Origin: Phialocephala subalpina
Taxonomy: Eukaryota > Ascomycota > Leotiomycetes > Helotiales > Mollisiaceae
Length of the DNA stretch: 47,046 nucleotides
NCBI GenBank assembly: GCA_900073065.1
Contig: FJOG01000020.1
Coordinates: 1,219,344-1,266,389 of the forward strand
Reading direction: 5' to 3'
Positions within the stretch are counted from its first letter, which is position 1. Each line of letters begins with the position of its first letter. Below the pieces are notes generated by a model. That model was not told where the DNA came from. It searched no databases and was given only the letters and a program-made list of their open reading frames with translations. A program made the position numbers and the translations under genes. Shown here in pieces: positions 1 through 11,299 of this stretch.

Positions 1-1941
1 ACAGAGATTAGTCTAGTACCAATCTGACCTATTGTTGCCTCCTTCTATTCTACACCTCACATTTAATAACTTCGAATATTTCGTTAGAAAGGGTTTTATA
101 ACCGAAAAACGCTATAAAACTTATATATTAAAAGCAAAATACTTTAAAAACGTTAGAATTTAAATTTCTTTTTTAAATTATTATAATATTTTTATAGGGA
201 TATTATTATTATTATTATTTTTATCGATAATAAAATATTAAAAGGAGTTAATAATAATTAAAGGAATTAATTTATTATATTTTATAAGTCGAAAAGAAGT
301 ATTAAAGCTTTTAATAATAATAATTAATTTTCTTAAAATTTAAAACTTTATAATTTTAGCGTTAAAAACGCTAAGGATATTAAGTTTATAAATATTTATT
401 TTTATTTGCATAATGATTTTTATATTAGTAATATAAAAGTTTCTAAAAAATTATTCGAAATATTAATATATTCTAAGAGTAATAAAGTAAATAAACTTAT
501 TTTGGGAGTATATTACTTATCGAAGATTTTTCTAAGGAAAACTTTTTTCTTGATTTTAATTTATCGAAAAGAATTAATTAAAGTTAAAATAATAATCTTA
601 AATTATATTTTCTAAGAAGATTTTAATATAATTTTTTAAGTTATAAAATAACGTATAAAATTTATATAAAATTTATATTCGTTAATTATATTAAAAGTAT
701 TTCAAGAATTATATATATATTTTTATAAAGGCTTCTTTTATTATTATATTTCTCGTAATTTTTCGAATTAAACTTCGATTTATATTTATATTAAGGGTTT
801 ATTATTAGGTACTTAAAATAATAGAAATAATACTCGATTATAAACTAAGAAATATTAATCTCTTTACGAAAATACTTATTTGAATTAATATACTTAATAT
901 TTTTATACTTTTTATTTATAATAGAAATAAAAGAAGTAAATTAGATAAAGGTAATCGATATATCGAATAAAAATTAGAAGATTTAAAGAAGTTTTTAAAA
1001 CTTAGTTAAAGAAATACGAAATGATTTAAAGAAATTAAATATAAGGAGAATATTATTTAGTTATATAAAAGAAACTTAAAGTTTTATTTTGCGACTTTGG
1101 AAAGTTATATTATATTAGATTAAAAATAAATTACCCCGATTTTGATTAATCAAGTAACGTAAAACGCTTGCGATTATAATTCGAATATTAATTAATTTTT
1201 TAATTATAATACTTTATTAAGAAACGCAATATAAGAATTATATTATAAGGGCTTAAAGTTTATTTAAGAGGTTATTTATTTCTTTTGAAGTCTAAAGGGT
1301 TTTTATTAAAGTATATAAGGATCTTTATATTATTTTATATATAAAGGGAATAAATTATTATTTTATTTGCTAATTAGCAAGATAATTATTATTATAATTA
1401 TTATAGAAATATAATAAACTCTTACTCTCGGTTTTAATTTACGGGAAGATTTCTTTATTTATATATTCTTACGATATATTATCGGTAAATTATTAAAATT
1501 AAATTATTAATTTAATAGAAATAAATTAATTAAAGGGTATTTTTATCTCGTATTTATATAGCCCGAATCTTATAAAGGATATAGGGGCAACGAAAGCTTA
1601 TAATGATTATTATAAAGAGTTAATAAGGCCTATAATAAAGATTTGATACCAAGGACGGTATCGTAAAGAGGGGGAATCGTATCACGTATTAAATTGTATA
1701 TTTTACTGGCGCAGTCTCTAACTAATTTATAGTTACTACCTAAGGCTACATAGCTTCCATAATTTACGTAGGGTTCGCGTAAGTTTACGCATAGCGTAGG
1801 AGGTCTTACGGGGGTTATACGATTGTTATTCTTAGGCTATTATTCTGTATATAAGGGTCCTTTGAGTCTCTGGCCAAAGGGCAAAGATTAGTCTAATATT
1901 AATCTAATTTATTATTGCCTCCTTCTATTCTATATCTTATA
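1..1941 (+). mobile_element. Internally shortened LTR element, 5' LTR cut by window start, RIP-mutated
   Basis: Bases 1-61 and 1881-1941 align end to end without gaps and differ mostly by C-to-T or G-to-A changes, so they are the 3' ends of two LTRs in the same orientation. A purine tract (about 1665-1675) sits just before the right-hand LTR, which puts the element on the plus strand. The internal part is only about 1.6 kb and AT-saturated with stops in all frames. I could not recognise gag or pol motifs, so it may be a non-autonomous or deleted derivative. Superfamily is undetermined. The target duplication cannot be tested because the left flank lies outside the window. Confidence 0.7.
1677..1941 (+). 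repeat. 3' LTR of the element at the window start
   Basis: The segment begins just after the purine tract AAAGAGGGGGA and ends where the homology to bases 1-61 ends. A TATA-like TGTATATAAG lies at about 1846. The 5' LTR copy ends in CCTCACA, while this copy ends in TCTTATA, which is what RIP of the same end would give. The left boundary is inferred from the purine tract and may be off by a few bases. Confidence 0.6.
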
Positions 1942-3315
1942 TTAAAAGTATAAACGCGATTATAAAGCCTCTTATAAATTTGATAGCCTATTTCGATCTT
2001 ATTATACGTAATAAAATAAAATTGAAATTAAAAAGGAAATAAATAAATCTCGAGAATTATTAAGCGAATAATTTATAATAAAAGACTTTTCGATATAATT
2101 ATATTATTAAGTTAATAAAGGCTAATATTCGAAGTTATTATAAAGAGAATATTATTTTAATTGCTAATACTAATTAAATAAAGGCAAATACTATAAAAAA
2201 ACTTATTAATATTATTTCGAAAAGAAAAAACAAAGAGAATTACCGGAAATATTATCATTTTTAGAAGTTCTTTTATAATATACATATAAAAAATATAAAT
2301 AACGCGATAAAAAACTTTAAAATTTACAAGTTAAAAAATAATTTAATATATATTCTTTTATTTCGGACGAAGGGATTTAATAAACGTTTCTTTAATAAAA
2401 TAAAAAATTTACTTCAAATAATAAGGAAGTAGAATTAAGTGTATTACTTTTATATAAAGGAAATATAAATGAGAATACTTGTTAAGCGAACTAATAATTT
2501 CTTTAGTAATATCGATTGGCATTAAATAGTTATTAAGAAAGCGTCGAACGTATCAAACGTTACTTTAATCAATTAAGTAAACGGAACGCGAGTACTAAAT
2601 CAAGAAGAATAGCATTCGTACTTGGCGAGCCTCGATTACATATTACAAGCAGATGAACTATCGTTATAAAGTACTAGAAAAGTCCTTCGAGACGGCGTAA
2701 ACGGTCAATCGAAGCGCAATAATACTATTTATATATATCTTGTACTTTATGAAAAGCCCTTAAATAGAAAGCAAACGCATAATAAAGCTCTTACCTCTCG
2801 AGTGGTCGCGGCCCTATGCCCGGTCGTCCCGATATTGCCAAGGGATTTCCTTAATATTATATCGAAATAATTGCAATATACCCTAGAGCTTAAATATTCT
2901 AATAAAGCTATTTAAAGACTTAATCTAAAACTATGGCTTAATTTCTCGAAGATAACTAGTAAACTTAATTATATAAGGTCGATAGACTTAAATACCGAGG
3001 CTAATATTATCTTAACTTGGAAAAGGTATAACGACGAGCACGGTATAAATTGGCGGATTAAGGTCGTCGCTACTCAAGAGATCTAGCCCTTTGAAGAACT
3101 TATCCGGCCCAATTCTGAACTTATGAGGAACCATTTTTGATAGGCTGCCAGTATTAGAGTTAGGTCGATTTCAGCGCTTAGCTGGGATGCGGGAGGAGTC
3201 GTGGCATCGAACTCGTACATTTCCTTACTGCTATAGCGCAAATGTAGTTTAAGGAGTCAGTCCATAGACTAGAATGCAATTTTAAAATATTGGCGATTAT
3301 AAGCGTTAGCGTTAT
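1942..3315. other. RIP-affected DNA without a recognisable gene
   Basis: The stretch is AT-rich to about 2500 and gradually more balanced after that. Stops occur in every frame. I see no conserved domain, no repeat shared with the rest of the window and no clear element ends. It is probably eroded transposon sequence, but that is inference from composition only. Confidence 0.5.
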
Positions 3316-3706
3316 CCTTCACCTCTGGCTCTATAATCTACCCCTCGTTTATAACGTTTAATTCTGCTTTATAGTTTAATTCTTACTCTATTGCTATAAT
3401 CTTCTCGTCGATAGCATTTATACTACTCTTATAACCTTCTAGTCGACATCATCCGATTTCTGCTTACGCTCCGAATTTGGCCTTTTACTTTACTTTATGG
3501 CATTTACTTTTATAATAAACGACCCGCTCGTCGACAAACGACCTCCTCGAGAGACGATTCTTAGGGTCAAATCGATTCCCACGCTCTTCCTTTTCTCAAT
3601 AATAGTGACTGTTATACTACATTAGTCTGCATTTGCTTCGCCATATTAATGATTTACCTAGGCGACTTCTAACCCGTCTCGCCTCGAGAGTGGATGATTC
3701 ACTCGA
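3316..3706. repeat. Dispersed direct repeat, copy A
   Basis: This segment is homologous in the same orientation to 21246-21597, with shared blocks including CGACCCGCTCGTCGACAAAC and the stretch ending near CTCGAGAGTGGATRATTCACTCGAA. Copy A carries more T and A at sites where copy B has C or G, so it is the more RIP-mutated copy. It also has about 45 extra bases at roughly 3600-3646 relative to copy B. One plus frame of both copies reads as an Asp-Leu-Pro-Arg-Arg-Leu-Leu segment after a Ser-rich stretch, so the repeat may derive from coding DNA of an unknown element or gene. Confidence 0.75.
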
Positions 3707-4173
3707 ATCGGCGATGATGAACCTTCTCGCCCATCACCACATCGGTTCCGAATTTCTCGATCTTCTATTTTCATTCGGCGACAAGCCACGCAATGCGGAA
3801 GTGGGTCTTGGAAGCATGACAATAAAGAGGGTTTACACGCTTCATCAATCCTTTGGCCATCCATTCTTTGGCCATCAATTCTTTTTGTGCGCCCGGCAAT
3901 ATCGACATATATACCTGAAAGTGGAAGGGACACCACTGAGGAGGAAAGTCTTGTGTGGGGTTGGCAGAGGGATAGATAGGGAAAATACGGTATATTGGGA
4001 AAGGGAGGGGTTGGGAGGGTTGGAGGAGGGGGGCTACTTGCGGAGTAGGGGTAGTTGAGGAGAGGGAAAAGGAGAACAGATGTCTACTTTGGTTATGCAG
4101 CAGGTGGAAGGGCCTGCCTGGGACCTGATCCCCAATGTCCCCGGGAATATATGAGAGGATTTTAGGGGAAGTA
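3707..4173. other. Non-coding or unassigned, with purine-rich run
   Basis: Open frames on both strands (plus 3633-4058, minus 3658-3936) overlap here, but neither shows a known domain. A short tandem duplication of CTTTGGCCATC lies near 3851-3885. A G-rich purine run spans about 3978-4075. The plus frame continues from the dispersed repeat and could be a remnant of the same unknown coding unit. Confidence 0.35.
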
Positions 4174-4336
4174 TGTTAGGGCTACTAGTCTTGGCTAGTA
4201 GAGTCCTTTCAGGGCACTTTGTGCTCCTGCCTTCCTTATTTTTTACTCTCAGACTTTGTATATAAGACCCCACCTCACCGGATCGCTAGGCCTGGGGGTC
4301 CTAGCCGTGCTACTATAGTCATCGAATTACACAGCA
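4174..4336 (+). mobile_element. Candidate solo LTR
   Basis: The segment starts TGTTAGGGC, contains a hairpin-forming CTACTAG / CTAGTAG pair and a TATATAAG box at about 4259-4266, and ends near ACACAGCA. It is preceded by TTTTAGGGGAAGTA, which resembles a polypurine tract. These are features of a small fungal LTR, but no second copy and no target duplication is visible, so the call rests on layout alone. An (AATC)n microsatellite follows at about 4347-4366. Confidence 0.35.
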
Positions 4337-4501
4337 CGTTAAAAGGAATCAATCAATCAATCAATTACACGGTGACCTCGAAAGAAAGGCCTGCGTGACA
4401 ATCTTACAGTGTTAAATTTCTTTCGTCGAAACCAATTTTTCTCAACCTCAATATTTTATTGTTTAAATGTTTCGATTCATTCTCAACTACAAATAGTAAC
4501 G

Positions 4502-6673
4502 TCATGGGTCAATCAAGAAACGCCGCCTCCTCCTATCCAGGCTTGGATCAACTCGCTGGCATGTCCATCGCTTCCTCAGTTTCGCCTCAAAGTCCTCACA
4601 GTTTGGAAAGTGTAGTGCATAGCTCTTCTTCTCCAACGCGGTCTCTAGTCTCACTGTGACCTCACTCTCCAACCCATATGCCGTCATAGAGGCGGACAAT
4701 GCCTGCTCAAAGCGTGGCTCTGCGTCATCCCATCTCTCTTGCTCTTGATAGAAGACACCAATCGCAGTCAGAACATCAATAGTACTATCGTCGTCCTCCC
4801 CAAAGCTCTCGACTGCCTCTGACTCGATCTTGAGGAACATCTTCTCGCCAGTATCAAGATGACCTGCCTTGACATGCAGTTCGGCAAGCTTTCCTGCGGC
4901 TTCGAGAATTGACGGTGTCTTCTTGAAATCCGGCTTCAAGACCTTCCAGAAACTTGATGCAGCTTCCTGGAGGGCCTTCTCTGTCTTCTCGCTCTCTCCA
5001 AGTCTTTGGATGTGTTCCACAAGTGTGGCCCTCACGTCGAGAATCTGCACAGCCAGTTCCTCGGGGTGCTCCTCGCACTTGTCAATAAGATTTTGGAGGA
5101 CAAGGTTTGCTGTTTCGTCATGGGCTTTGACTTGGGCCATTGCCAAGCCAAGTTGATACTCAACGTACCGAGGATCATCTGGATTATCATCGTTCGGCTG
5201 GATGATTGTACTAGAACGTCTTGGTCGGAGGTTCCTGCTCGATGTATTTCGGGTCGGCTCTACCACCGTCGAGGCATCAGAATCTTCACCATTATCATTT
5301 TCATGAGTTGATTTGAGCGCTTTTTCGTATCTAGCCATGGCCCTGGAAAGTAAGCTGATTGCATCTTCTGATCGAGACCAACTGTGATACATGTCCGATA
5401 CATGCAGTAGATGCGCTATCGTTTTCTTGTGGGACATGCCCCACTCCTCAAAATGCTTCTCACCCATCCAATTAAGGACGGTGTCTGCTTCAGTCATTCG
5501 GGCTTGATTCGCCAAGAATTCTGCGAGATGATAGGCCACAGTATTCGTTTCGTCGTGGGTTGGTGAGAGTACATGCTCAAAACCCTCCAATGCCTCACGG
5601 AATTTGGCTTCAGCATCCTCGACTTTTCCGCAGCGGTCCAGCTCATGTGCCTGCCTGTGCATGGCCTCGAATTCAGCCTTCCTATGGCCATTCCAGACTA
5701 AATACAGATTGTCGTTGTGACGTGGTACATCAGCACTCGCCACATCTGTTGGGGTCCACTTGCTAGGCGGCGCTTTGGACATCTTGGGAGAGAATGTCGC
5801 GGTGAATGGGGTGTAATAGTCAATTCCAGCAGGGGTTTTCATATCTACACATTGTTAGTTGTATCAAATAACGCATTGGGAGTTCTTACCTATACCTAAG
5901 CCATCCTTTTCTGACAGTTTGGCTCTCTTCGCGCTCCTTTCTACTTTCTCCGCGCTCCAGACTGTCTCACCAACTCTGAATTCGGTCTTCTTCCTCTCCA
6001 AGAGCATTCTTCTATCCTTTTGTGTCTTCATCCAATTAACATGGGAGCTGGGAAGGTATTTCGGCCAGTGCCATTCTTTGATCTTCTCTTTGTACAGTTT
6101 TTTACTGTGATAGTCAATTCCTATGTTTCTAACTTATATGTTTTGATTTGTTATAACTCACGAGGGATGAAATCCAAAATTTTCGGACATGATTTTCATT
6201 GTATCCTCCAGGGATCTCTCTTCCTCGATATAAAGCTTCTTGATTTGTGGTTTATGACTTTCCCAATCTGCTGGGCTGTAGCGGGTGCGACGTCTACTTT
6301 GTCGCTCCTTAGACGCTTGCAATTGCGGTAGATCTCCATTTGGAGGAGGAGCATTGTTTACAATTGGAGTGGCTGATGGCAGTGCAAAGTTTCCATCGAT
6401 ATTTGAGCCGAAGGAATTGAAGAGTGTGGGTTGAGTTGGTGTAGGAAATGCAGCGTTTGCTTGATGAGGCTCAACCGGAAGTTGGACAGTTGAATTGTTT
6501 GGAAAGGTAGGAGCTTGATTTTCGTAGTCGAAAGCATGAGAATAATCTCCCGTGACATTGTTCCACGGATAAGATTCTGGGGTAGTGGGAAAGGCAGAAC
6601 CATACTGAGGCGGGGGTGGATTTCGAGGCCAGTCTTCCCCAGTGCGGAACTGATTATTCTGGTTTGAATCCAT
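4502..6673 (-). CDS. Clr5-domain protein with tetratricopeptide repeats
   Basis: I infer three exons: 6673-6162, 6104-5890 and 5844-4502, joined by introns of 57 nt (GTGAGT...CAG) and 45 nt (GTAAGA...TAG, with a CTAAC branch site). Phases match exactly and give a 689-residue protein. Residues 1-125 are low-complexity and rich in Asn, Pro and Gln. Residues about 130-200 match the fungal Clr5 domain: a Trp-containing helix, the Leu-Tyr-Ile-Glu-Glu-Glu-Arg-Ser-Leu segment, a Phe-Gly-Phe motif at the exon junction, then the basic Lys-Lys-Leu-Tyr-Lys-Glu-Lys stretch. The C-terminal half (about 290-640) has helical TPR-like repeats with Ala-Glu-X-X-Phe-Arg-Glu-Ala-Leu signatures. In this family Clr5 is found in fission yeast heterochromatin silencing and at the N-terminus of many ascomycete TPR or ankyrin proteins; the role here is unknown. 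The gene looks intact, unlike most of its neighbours. Confidence 0.85.
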
Positions 6674-7572
6674 ATGGACTTAGTAAGGAACTACAATTGT
6701 GGGTGGTTCGAAGGGAAGACAGCGACTGCCGATTCTTGTCAGGTTGAGGTTGTTGCTTTTTTGCCTTTTGCGGCTTTCGTTTCTAGCGCACCATCTTGGC
6801 ACAGTGAAAGCCTCGCGCAGGCTGAGTCTAGCTCTAATGAACCTTGCAAGCTCAAAGATCCCTGCGCCTTCTAAAAGTTCCCTAAAAGTTCCCGCTCGCC
6901 AACCCCACAGCCTGCTCCATGCACGCTGGTCATTTATTCAACCGTCCAGGTTTATCGCCATCCTAGCTAGTTTGAATCCGACAAGGTGGATGGACGAAAG
7001 TACTTTCGTGTCAACACATAATCAACATTATCATGGCGGTGCAACATGTCGGCTGTTCGTCTTGCCTCAATCATCGAAAGTTCGCCAAAGTCCCTTCTAG
7101 GGTCTGAGTCCGAGGCCAATCAGACGCTCCACATTGAGACCTACTTTCAGGAAAGAAACCTCGACTCCGGAATCATACATTCACAAAGTTTATCATCCAA
7201 AGGTCCTTAAAAGGCCCCCGGAAGTTCCAACACGCTCACTTGGTCGCTACTTTTGCTACGTGGACAAACATGTTCTTGTCAGAGCCGAAGGGACCATGTC
7301 GCCGCTCACCTAGTCTGAGCATGCCAAAAGTCCTCCCAAAGTTCCGAAATTGTAAAAGTGTCACTTTTTTATCATATAAAGATGTTCCCGCCCTTCAGAG
7401 AAACAGCAACAGCTGACTGTACAGTGGATTGAGGCAGGACCGCCAGAGCGTTGAAAACGATAAATAAAACTTTCTTGTCAAATACTGAATATACGTATTG
7501 ACCCAACTTCGCATGGTATCCCAGAACTAGAGTCTTCTAACATTTGTTCTTCCAGCCGGCACTCCTGCGATC
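6674..7572. other. Divergent intergenic region
   Basis: This separates the start of the Clr5-TPR gene (minus) from the start of the small gene at 7573 (plus), so it should carry both promoters. Several copies of AAAGTYCC-like words occur between about 6875 and 7350. Short frames such as 6699-7100 have no coding features that I recognise. Confidence 0.5.
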
Positions 7573-7993
7573 ATGCCTACGAAGCCAATCAAGCCACAGG
7601 GTGGCAGCCACCACAAGAAGCCCCAGTACACAAAGGTACGCTCAAGCATTAGGTGTGCGAATATTTCCACTAACGAGCCCGCAGGAGGCAAAAGCTGTCA
7701 CTACCGGACAAGGTCATCAAGGACCCAGCGGCCCGGAGTTCATTCCTATTCATCGCGATTGGACGGCTTTCAAGTATGACGACTTCCCCTTCGCAGGCGC
7801 CATTGGGCAGGCTCAGTATTCGACCGTAGACGCGGCTTCTAACGCAGCAATGCAACGTTGGAAAGCAGAGGCTATGCGGAACCAGCCTTTCCACACCATT
7901 GAGGCTGTTGCTCTTCTAGAGACCAAATCAGCTGGCCAGAATGAGTCCGAAAGTCAACGTTCCGGCTCGAACGTGGGATATCTAGCCGATTAA
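7573..7993 (+). CDS. Small hypothetical protein, two exons
   Basis: I prefer exon 1 at 7573-7635 and exon 2 at 7685-7993. The 49-nt intron starts GTACGC, has a CACTAACG branch site and ends GCAG, and it joins in frame to give 123 residues. A single-exon alternative from the ATG at 7544 would give 149 residues, but it reads through the good splice signals. The N-terminus is basic (Lys/His-rich); the centre has a Trp-Thr-Ala-Phe-Lys-Tyr-Asp-Asp-Phe-Pro-Phe segment followed by an Ala-rich helix with a Trp. I do not recognise the family. No signal peptide or membrane segment is evident. Confidence 0.6.
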
Positions 7994-8239
7994 ACTACCA
8001 GGATTTTGGGAGAACTGAGGTTATCAAATTAGAGTTTGGCTTTATTCAGGTGTTCACGTAACATTGCTGAATTGGGCGAGGTGTGTAAAATAGCACGATA
8101 TTCTGGAAATATCATTGTTCAATTTGCCACAAAGTCCACTTAATCGGTGTCTGACTGTATCACAGCATTGGTCAAGCAGGGAAAGACCATCGTGCCGTGT
8201 GCGAGGCGGTGTGGGATAAAAAATTCGTGTCAACTGGGC

Positions 8240-8530
8240 GTTGAGGCGCCGTCCCCTCGTGAGTTGTCGCGACTTTCACAACCGCCGAAAGCCTCGTTTC
8301 AGGCTTCCACGACTCCACCAAAGGCCTTATTGGTTGCTACTTTGAGATCTTGCACCCTGGTAATTTGTGGACCTTCTTAAAGCTGAACAAGATATATATA
8401 CGGGAATGTCTCAACCGCTCTAGAAATCGAATTGCATGGATTCGTTGCAGTGGACCAAACTCCAGAGGAATTTGTCAACAGGATTACAAGTATTTTAATT
8501 TCTGTTATCTCACAGAAATCTTTCAATTAA
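8240..8530 (+). pseudogene. Decayed coding fragment, unknown family
   Basis: Two plus frames look protein-like but are not joined in one frame. One (about 8300-8385) reads Gly-Leu-Ile-Gly-Cys-Tyr-Phe-Glu-Ile-Leu-His-Pro-Gly. The other (8387-8530) reads Thr-Ala-Leu-Glu-Ile-Glu-Leu-His-Gly-Phe-Val-Ala-Val-Asp-Gln-Thr-Pro-Glu-Glu-Phe and ends at TAA 8528-8530. They are offset by one base around 8384. A very short intron is possible but would be smaller than others in this window, so a frameshifted remnant is likelier. The source protein is not recognised. Confidence 0.3.
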
Positions 8531-8602
8531 GTAATAAGTAGTGCAGTCCCTCCAAAATCATCACGACTCCCAACTAATACCTTGTGCAGGTTTTAACTGG
8601 TA

Positions 8603-10792
8603 ATGGACTCGGACTCGGATAACTATTCTGATTCCCAAGGCGATGATGTGGACCTCTTTGCTTTCATTGGAGCAGAAGTTGACGACTCAGTTGATCCTCC
8701 TGGGTTGAAGTGCGAGCTTACAACTTATGATGCGCGATACAATGCCAAAGGCGAACGAATTAGACTGGCGGCTGGCAAGAAGAAAGAAGTGGCAGCAAAT
8801 CGGCCAAGAGATCACGACTCGGCCCTCGTTTTGACCCGATACTACGATCATGACAAAGTCTTGGACTATACCTTACTGGAGATACGCTCACCTCATGTGA
8901 AAGCAGCTTTACGAAATGTTATTCCGCTGTATCCAGGGGTCAACTTGCACGCCAACAAAGTGACCATTCGTGGTATTCCGAAATGTCTCTTCCATTACCG
9001 ACAGGAACTCGGAATGTACGGAGGCACTCTCAAGGACCAGGAAGCCGTCAAACATCTCATATTTGCTCTTCGATATATGTATGATACCCTTCGAGATGAG
9101 GTTTCCAGCTACTACAACTTGATGGAATCGCCAAACATCGAACCCGGTTTGCCCTTCCTCAACTTATGGATGGCGTTTCGGCCTGGTGATCACATCTATC
9201 TGAAGTCGAACGGCGTTGACAGAGTTTATCGGTTCCTATCCATGGATAGATGTGAATGCTTCATCCCACATTGCCGAAAATCAAGATGGGCACTCAGCCT
9301 CGAAGAGATAGATTATGACGGGTCAGACTTTGGGCACACCAAGGTCACCGGCTACATCGACCCATATGAAGGTCACGTCCCACTCAAACACCTCAGAGCG
9401 TTCCCTTTGCAGTATCACCCAAACAATCAGGAAATTACCGCCGCAATGATTGCCAGGGGACGCAAGTTCATCGCCCTACGTGGAGTTCACTATCTGGGCT
9501 ACGATGGCGTCGCAGAAGCACTCTCATTTACAAGGAACAAGACTTTTCTGGGAGAAGATGATGAATTCCCGCTTCAGTCTGTTCCAGTATGCCGCCTTCA
9601 TTCTTGAGAATAGTAATATGTTAACATTCAGCAGGTCAAAAGTAGGATCATGGTTGATGCCAAAACTTTCACGTCCGAAAGGCCCTCTCATAGACCCATT
9701 TTCAGTACACAGTCCAAGCCAATTAATACTAAGAACGACGATCACCTGAGACTCTCTGACGATGAGCTTATAATTTGCAACCACCTCATACCTGGATTTG
9801 CGCTTGCTGAGAAGAGATGGTGCTACTTTCATGTCGACCAGACTAGGGAGGTAGACTTCAATTCGAGAGCATTCGAGAGCTTGCTCCTTCCACAGGATCA
9901 AAAGGACATGATACATTCCCTCGTTAACATTCATTCTGATCAACGAGTTGCATTTGACGATGTAATCAAGGGCAAAGGAAAGGGAATGATATTCCTACTC
10001 CACGGTGTTCCGGGTGTCGGCAAGACCCTTACTGCAGGTCCGTGGAGATACCATTTCTGTGTTCTAGGGATGCGATTGCTAAAAATGAGTAGAAAGCGTT
10101 GCGGACTACACCAAACGACCCCTCTACACAGTGAGCTGTGGTGAGCTGGGTGTTGGAACAGATGATGTGGAATACAAACTTTCCTCAGCCCTGGAGCTAG
10201 CAACAAAATGGAATGCGATCGCCCTCATTGACGAAGCGGATGTCTTCCTAGAACAACGAAGCGCCCACGACTTAGAGCGGAACAGCCTGGTGTCTAGTAA
10301 GTGTTTGCACGTTAACTTAGCTTAAAAAGGATACTGACAGACATTAAAGTCTTCCTACGAACGCTTGAGTATTATGAAGGAATTCTGTTCCTCACCACGA
10401 ACCGAATCGGAACTTTCGACACAGCCTTCAAATCTCGTATCCACCTCGCGATCAAGTATCCGTCTCTATCGATCGCGTCACGGCGCGACCTATGGCGAAA
10501 CTTCATTACCAGCACATCTCACAACGACTTAGGTTGGTTGGACAGAGCTTGCCTGGAAAGCTTGGCAGGTGAGGAGCTCAACGGTCGCCAGATCAAGAAT
10601 ATTGTTCGGACAGCTCACGCGTTGGCTGTGAGTTCAAACAGCCAGCTTGGTCATCGCCATATAAATAAGGCGCTGAATGCGATGAAGATGTTCGAGGCGG
10701 ACTTCGCGGAGGACGCTGCTGAGCGTGCAATGGAGTCCGAGGATTTAAGGGCATCAGGAAATCATAAGGCCAAGCGACGTAGGCTCGATTGA
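8603..10792 (+). CDS. AAA+ ATPase, fungal type with long N-terminal region
   Basis: Four exons are inferred: 8603-9586, 9635-10037, 10093-10296 and 10350-10792, with introns of 48, 55 and 53 nt and consistent phases, giving 677 residues. The N-terminal acidic Ser/Asp start is followed by a region of about 330 residues that resembles the unknown-function domain commonly fused to this ATPase in ascomycetes. The ATPase core has Walker A (Gly-Val-Pro-Gly-Val-Gly-Lys-Thr, residues 452-459), Walker B (Ala-Leu-Ile-Asp-Glu-Ala-Asp-Val-Phe, about 506-514), a sensor-1 Thr-Thr-Asn and a following Arg in Phe-Lys-Ser-Arg. A basic tail (Lys-Ala-Lys-Arg-Arg-Arg) could be nuclear targeting. The joins are supported by family wording across each junction, such as Thr-Leu-Thr-Ala-Glu-Ser-Val-Ala and Leu-Val-Ser-Ile-Phe-Leu-Arg. 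The substrate is unknown. All catalytic motifs appear intact. Confidence 0.88.
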
Positions 10793-11135
10793 GTATTTCG
10801 AAACCTTCGAATTAGGATCCTATATAATCCTGAGGTCTAGTATGACTTTATGTATTCTATCTCACTGCTTGTCATTCTGTTTCAAATGTATTCTAAAAAT
10901 TTCAAAGCGTCTTGCTCCGCTATGATTGAACAAATTCAAAGCCTCAATTTGTCTAAAAAGGCTCGAACAGCTCAGTTAGTTTTGCGATCAAGAGCAACCC
11001 AATCCTCGAATCCACACCTTTCTCTGAACTTGCTTCTTCAACCCCACCACTAACCTCTCCTCTCAAACCACGAGTTCCCAAAACAAATTGACCCTCAAAA
11101 ACCTCCTCGAGAGTCAATTCCACCATCCTTTCAAA
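10793..11135. other. Intergenic, nothing recognised
   Basis: This is the AT-rich 3' flank of the ATPase gene, followed by pyrimidine- and CCAC-rich sequence upstream of the small ORF at 11136. I see no element ends or RNA gene. Confidence 0.5.
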
Positions 11136-11270
11136 ATGGCAACCCACGAACAGCTAGACTCGACCTCCCTCCGCCCCCTCCTCGACCCAACAACAAACGT
11201 CCAAGAAAAGTCACACAAAGAAGAAGCGCCCCCCACCGCCCTCAAACGCAAGTCCGAGGAAGCAGACTAA
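11136..11270 (+). CDS. Short ORF, possibly the 5' remnant of a gene cut by a rearrangement
   Basis: A 44-codon frame starts at an ATG in good context (TCAAAATGGC), uses C-ending codons typical of expressed fungal genes and ends TAATAG. It is Thr/Pro/Glu/Lys-rich with no domain. An in-frame upstream ATG at 11088 would extend it to 60 codons. It stops at almost the point where homology of the antisense NACHT fragment ends (about 11300), so the two may be pieces joined by one rearrangement. Function unknown. Confidence 0.35.
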   Translation: MATHEQLDSTSLRPLLDPTTNVQEKSHKEEAPPTALKRKSEEAD

Positions 11271-11299
11271 TAGCAACTACAATTCGCATCGGCACGCGA

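Noticed and set aside
406..615. Short frames in AT-saturated DNA (406-615, 35582-35800, 36142-36339, 43487-43696)
   Set aside because: They are Ile/Leu/Lys/Tyr-rich products of base composition in RIP blocks, without start context or motif; the last lies antisense to gypsy pol.
4347..4366. AATC repeats as a CRISPR-like or regulatory array
   Set aside because: It is a simple tetranucleotide microsatellite of about five units with no spacers.
9524..9943. Minus-strand 139-codon frame inside the AAA+ gene
   Set aside because: It lies antisense to exon 2 of a gene with intact catalytic motifs and consistent splicing, and has no domain.
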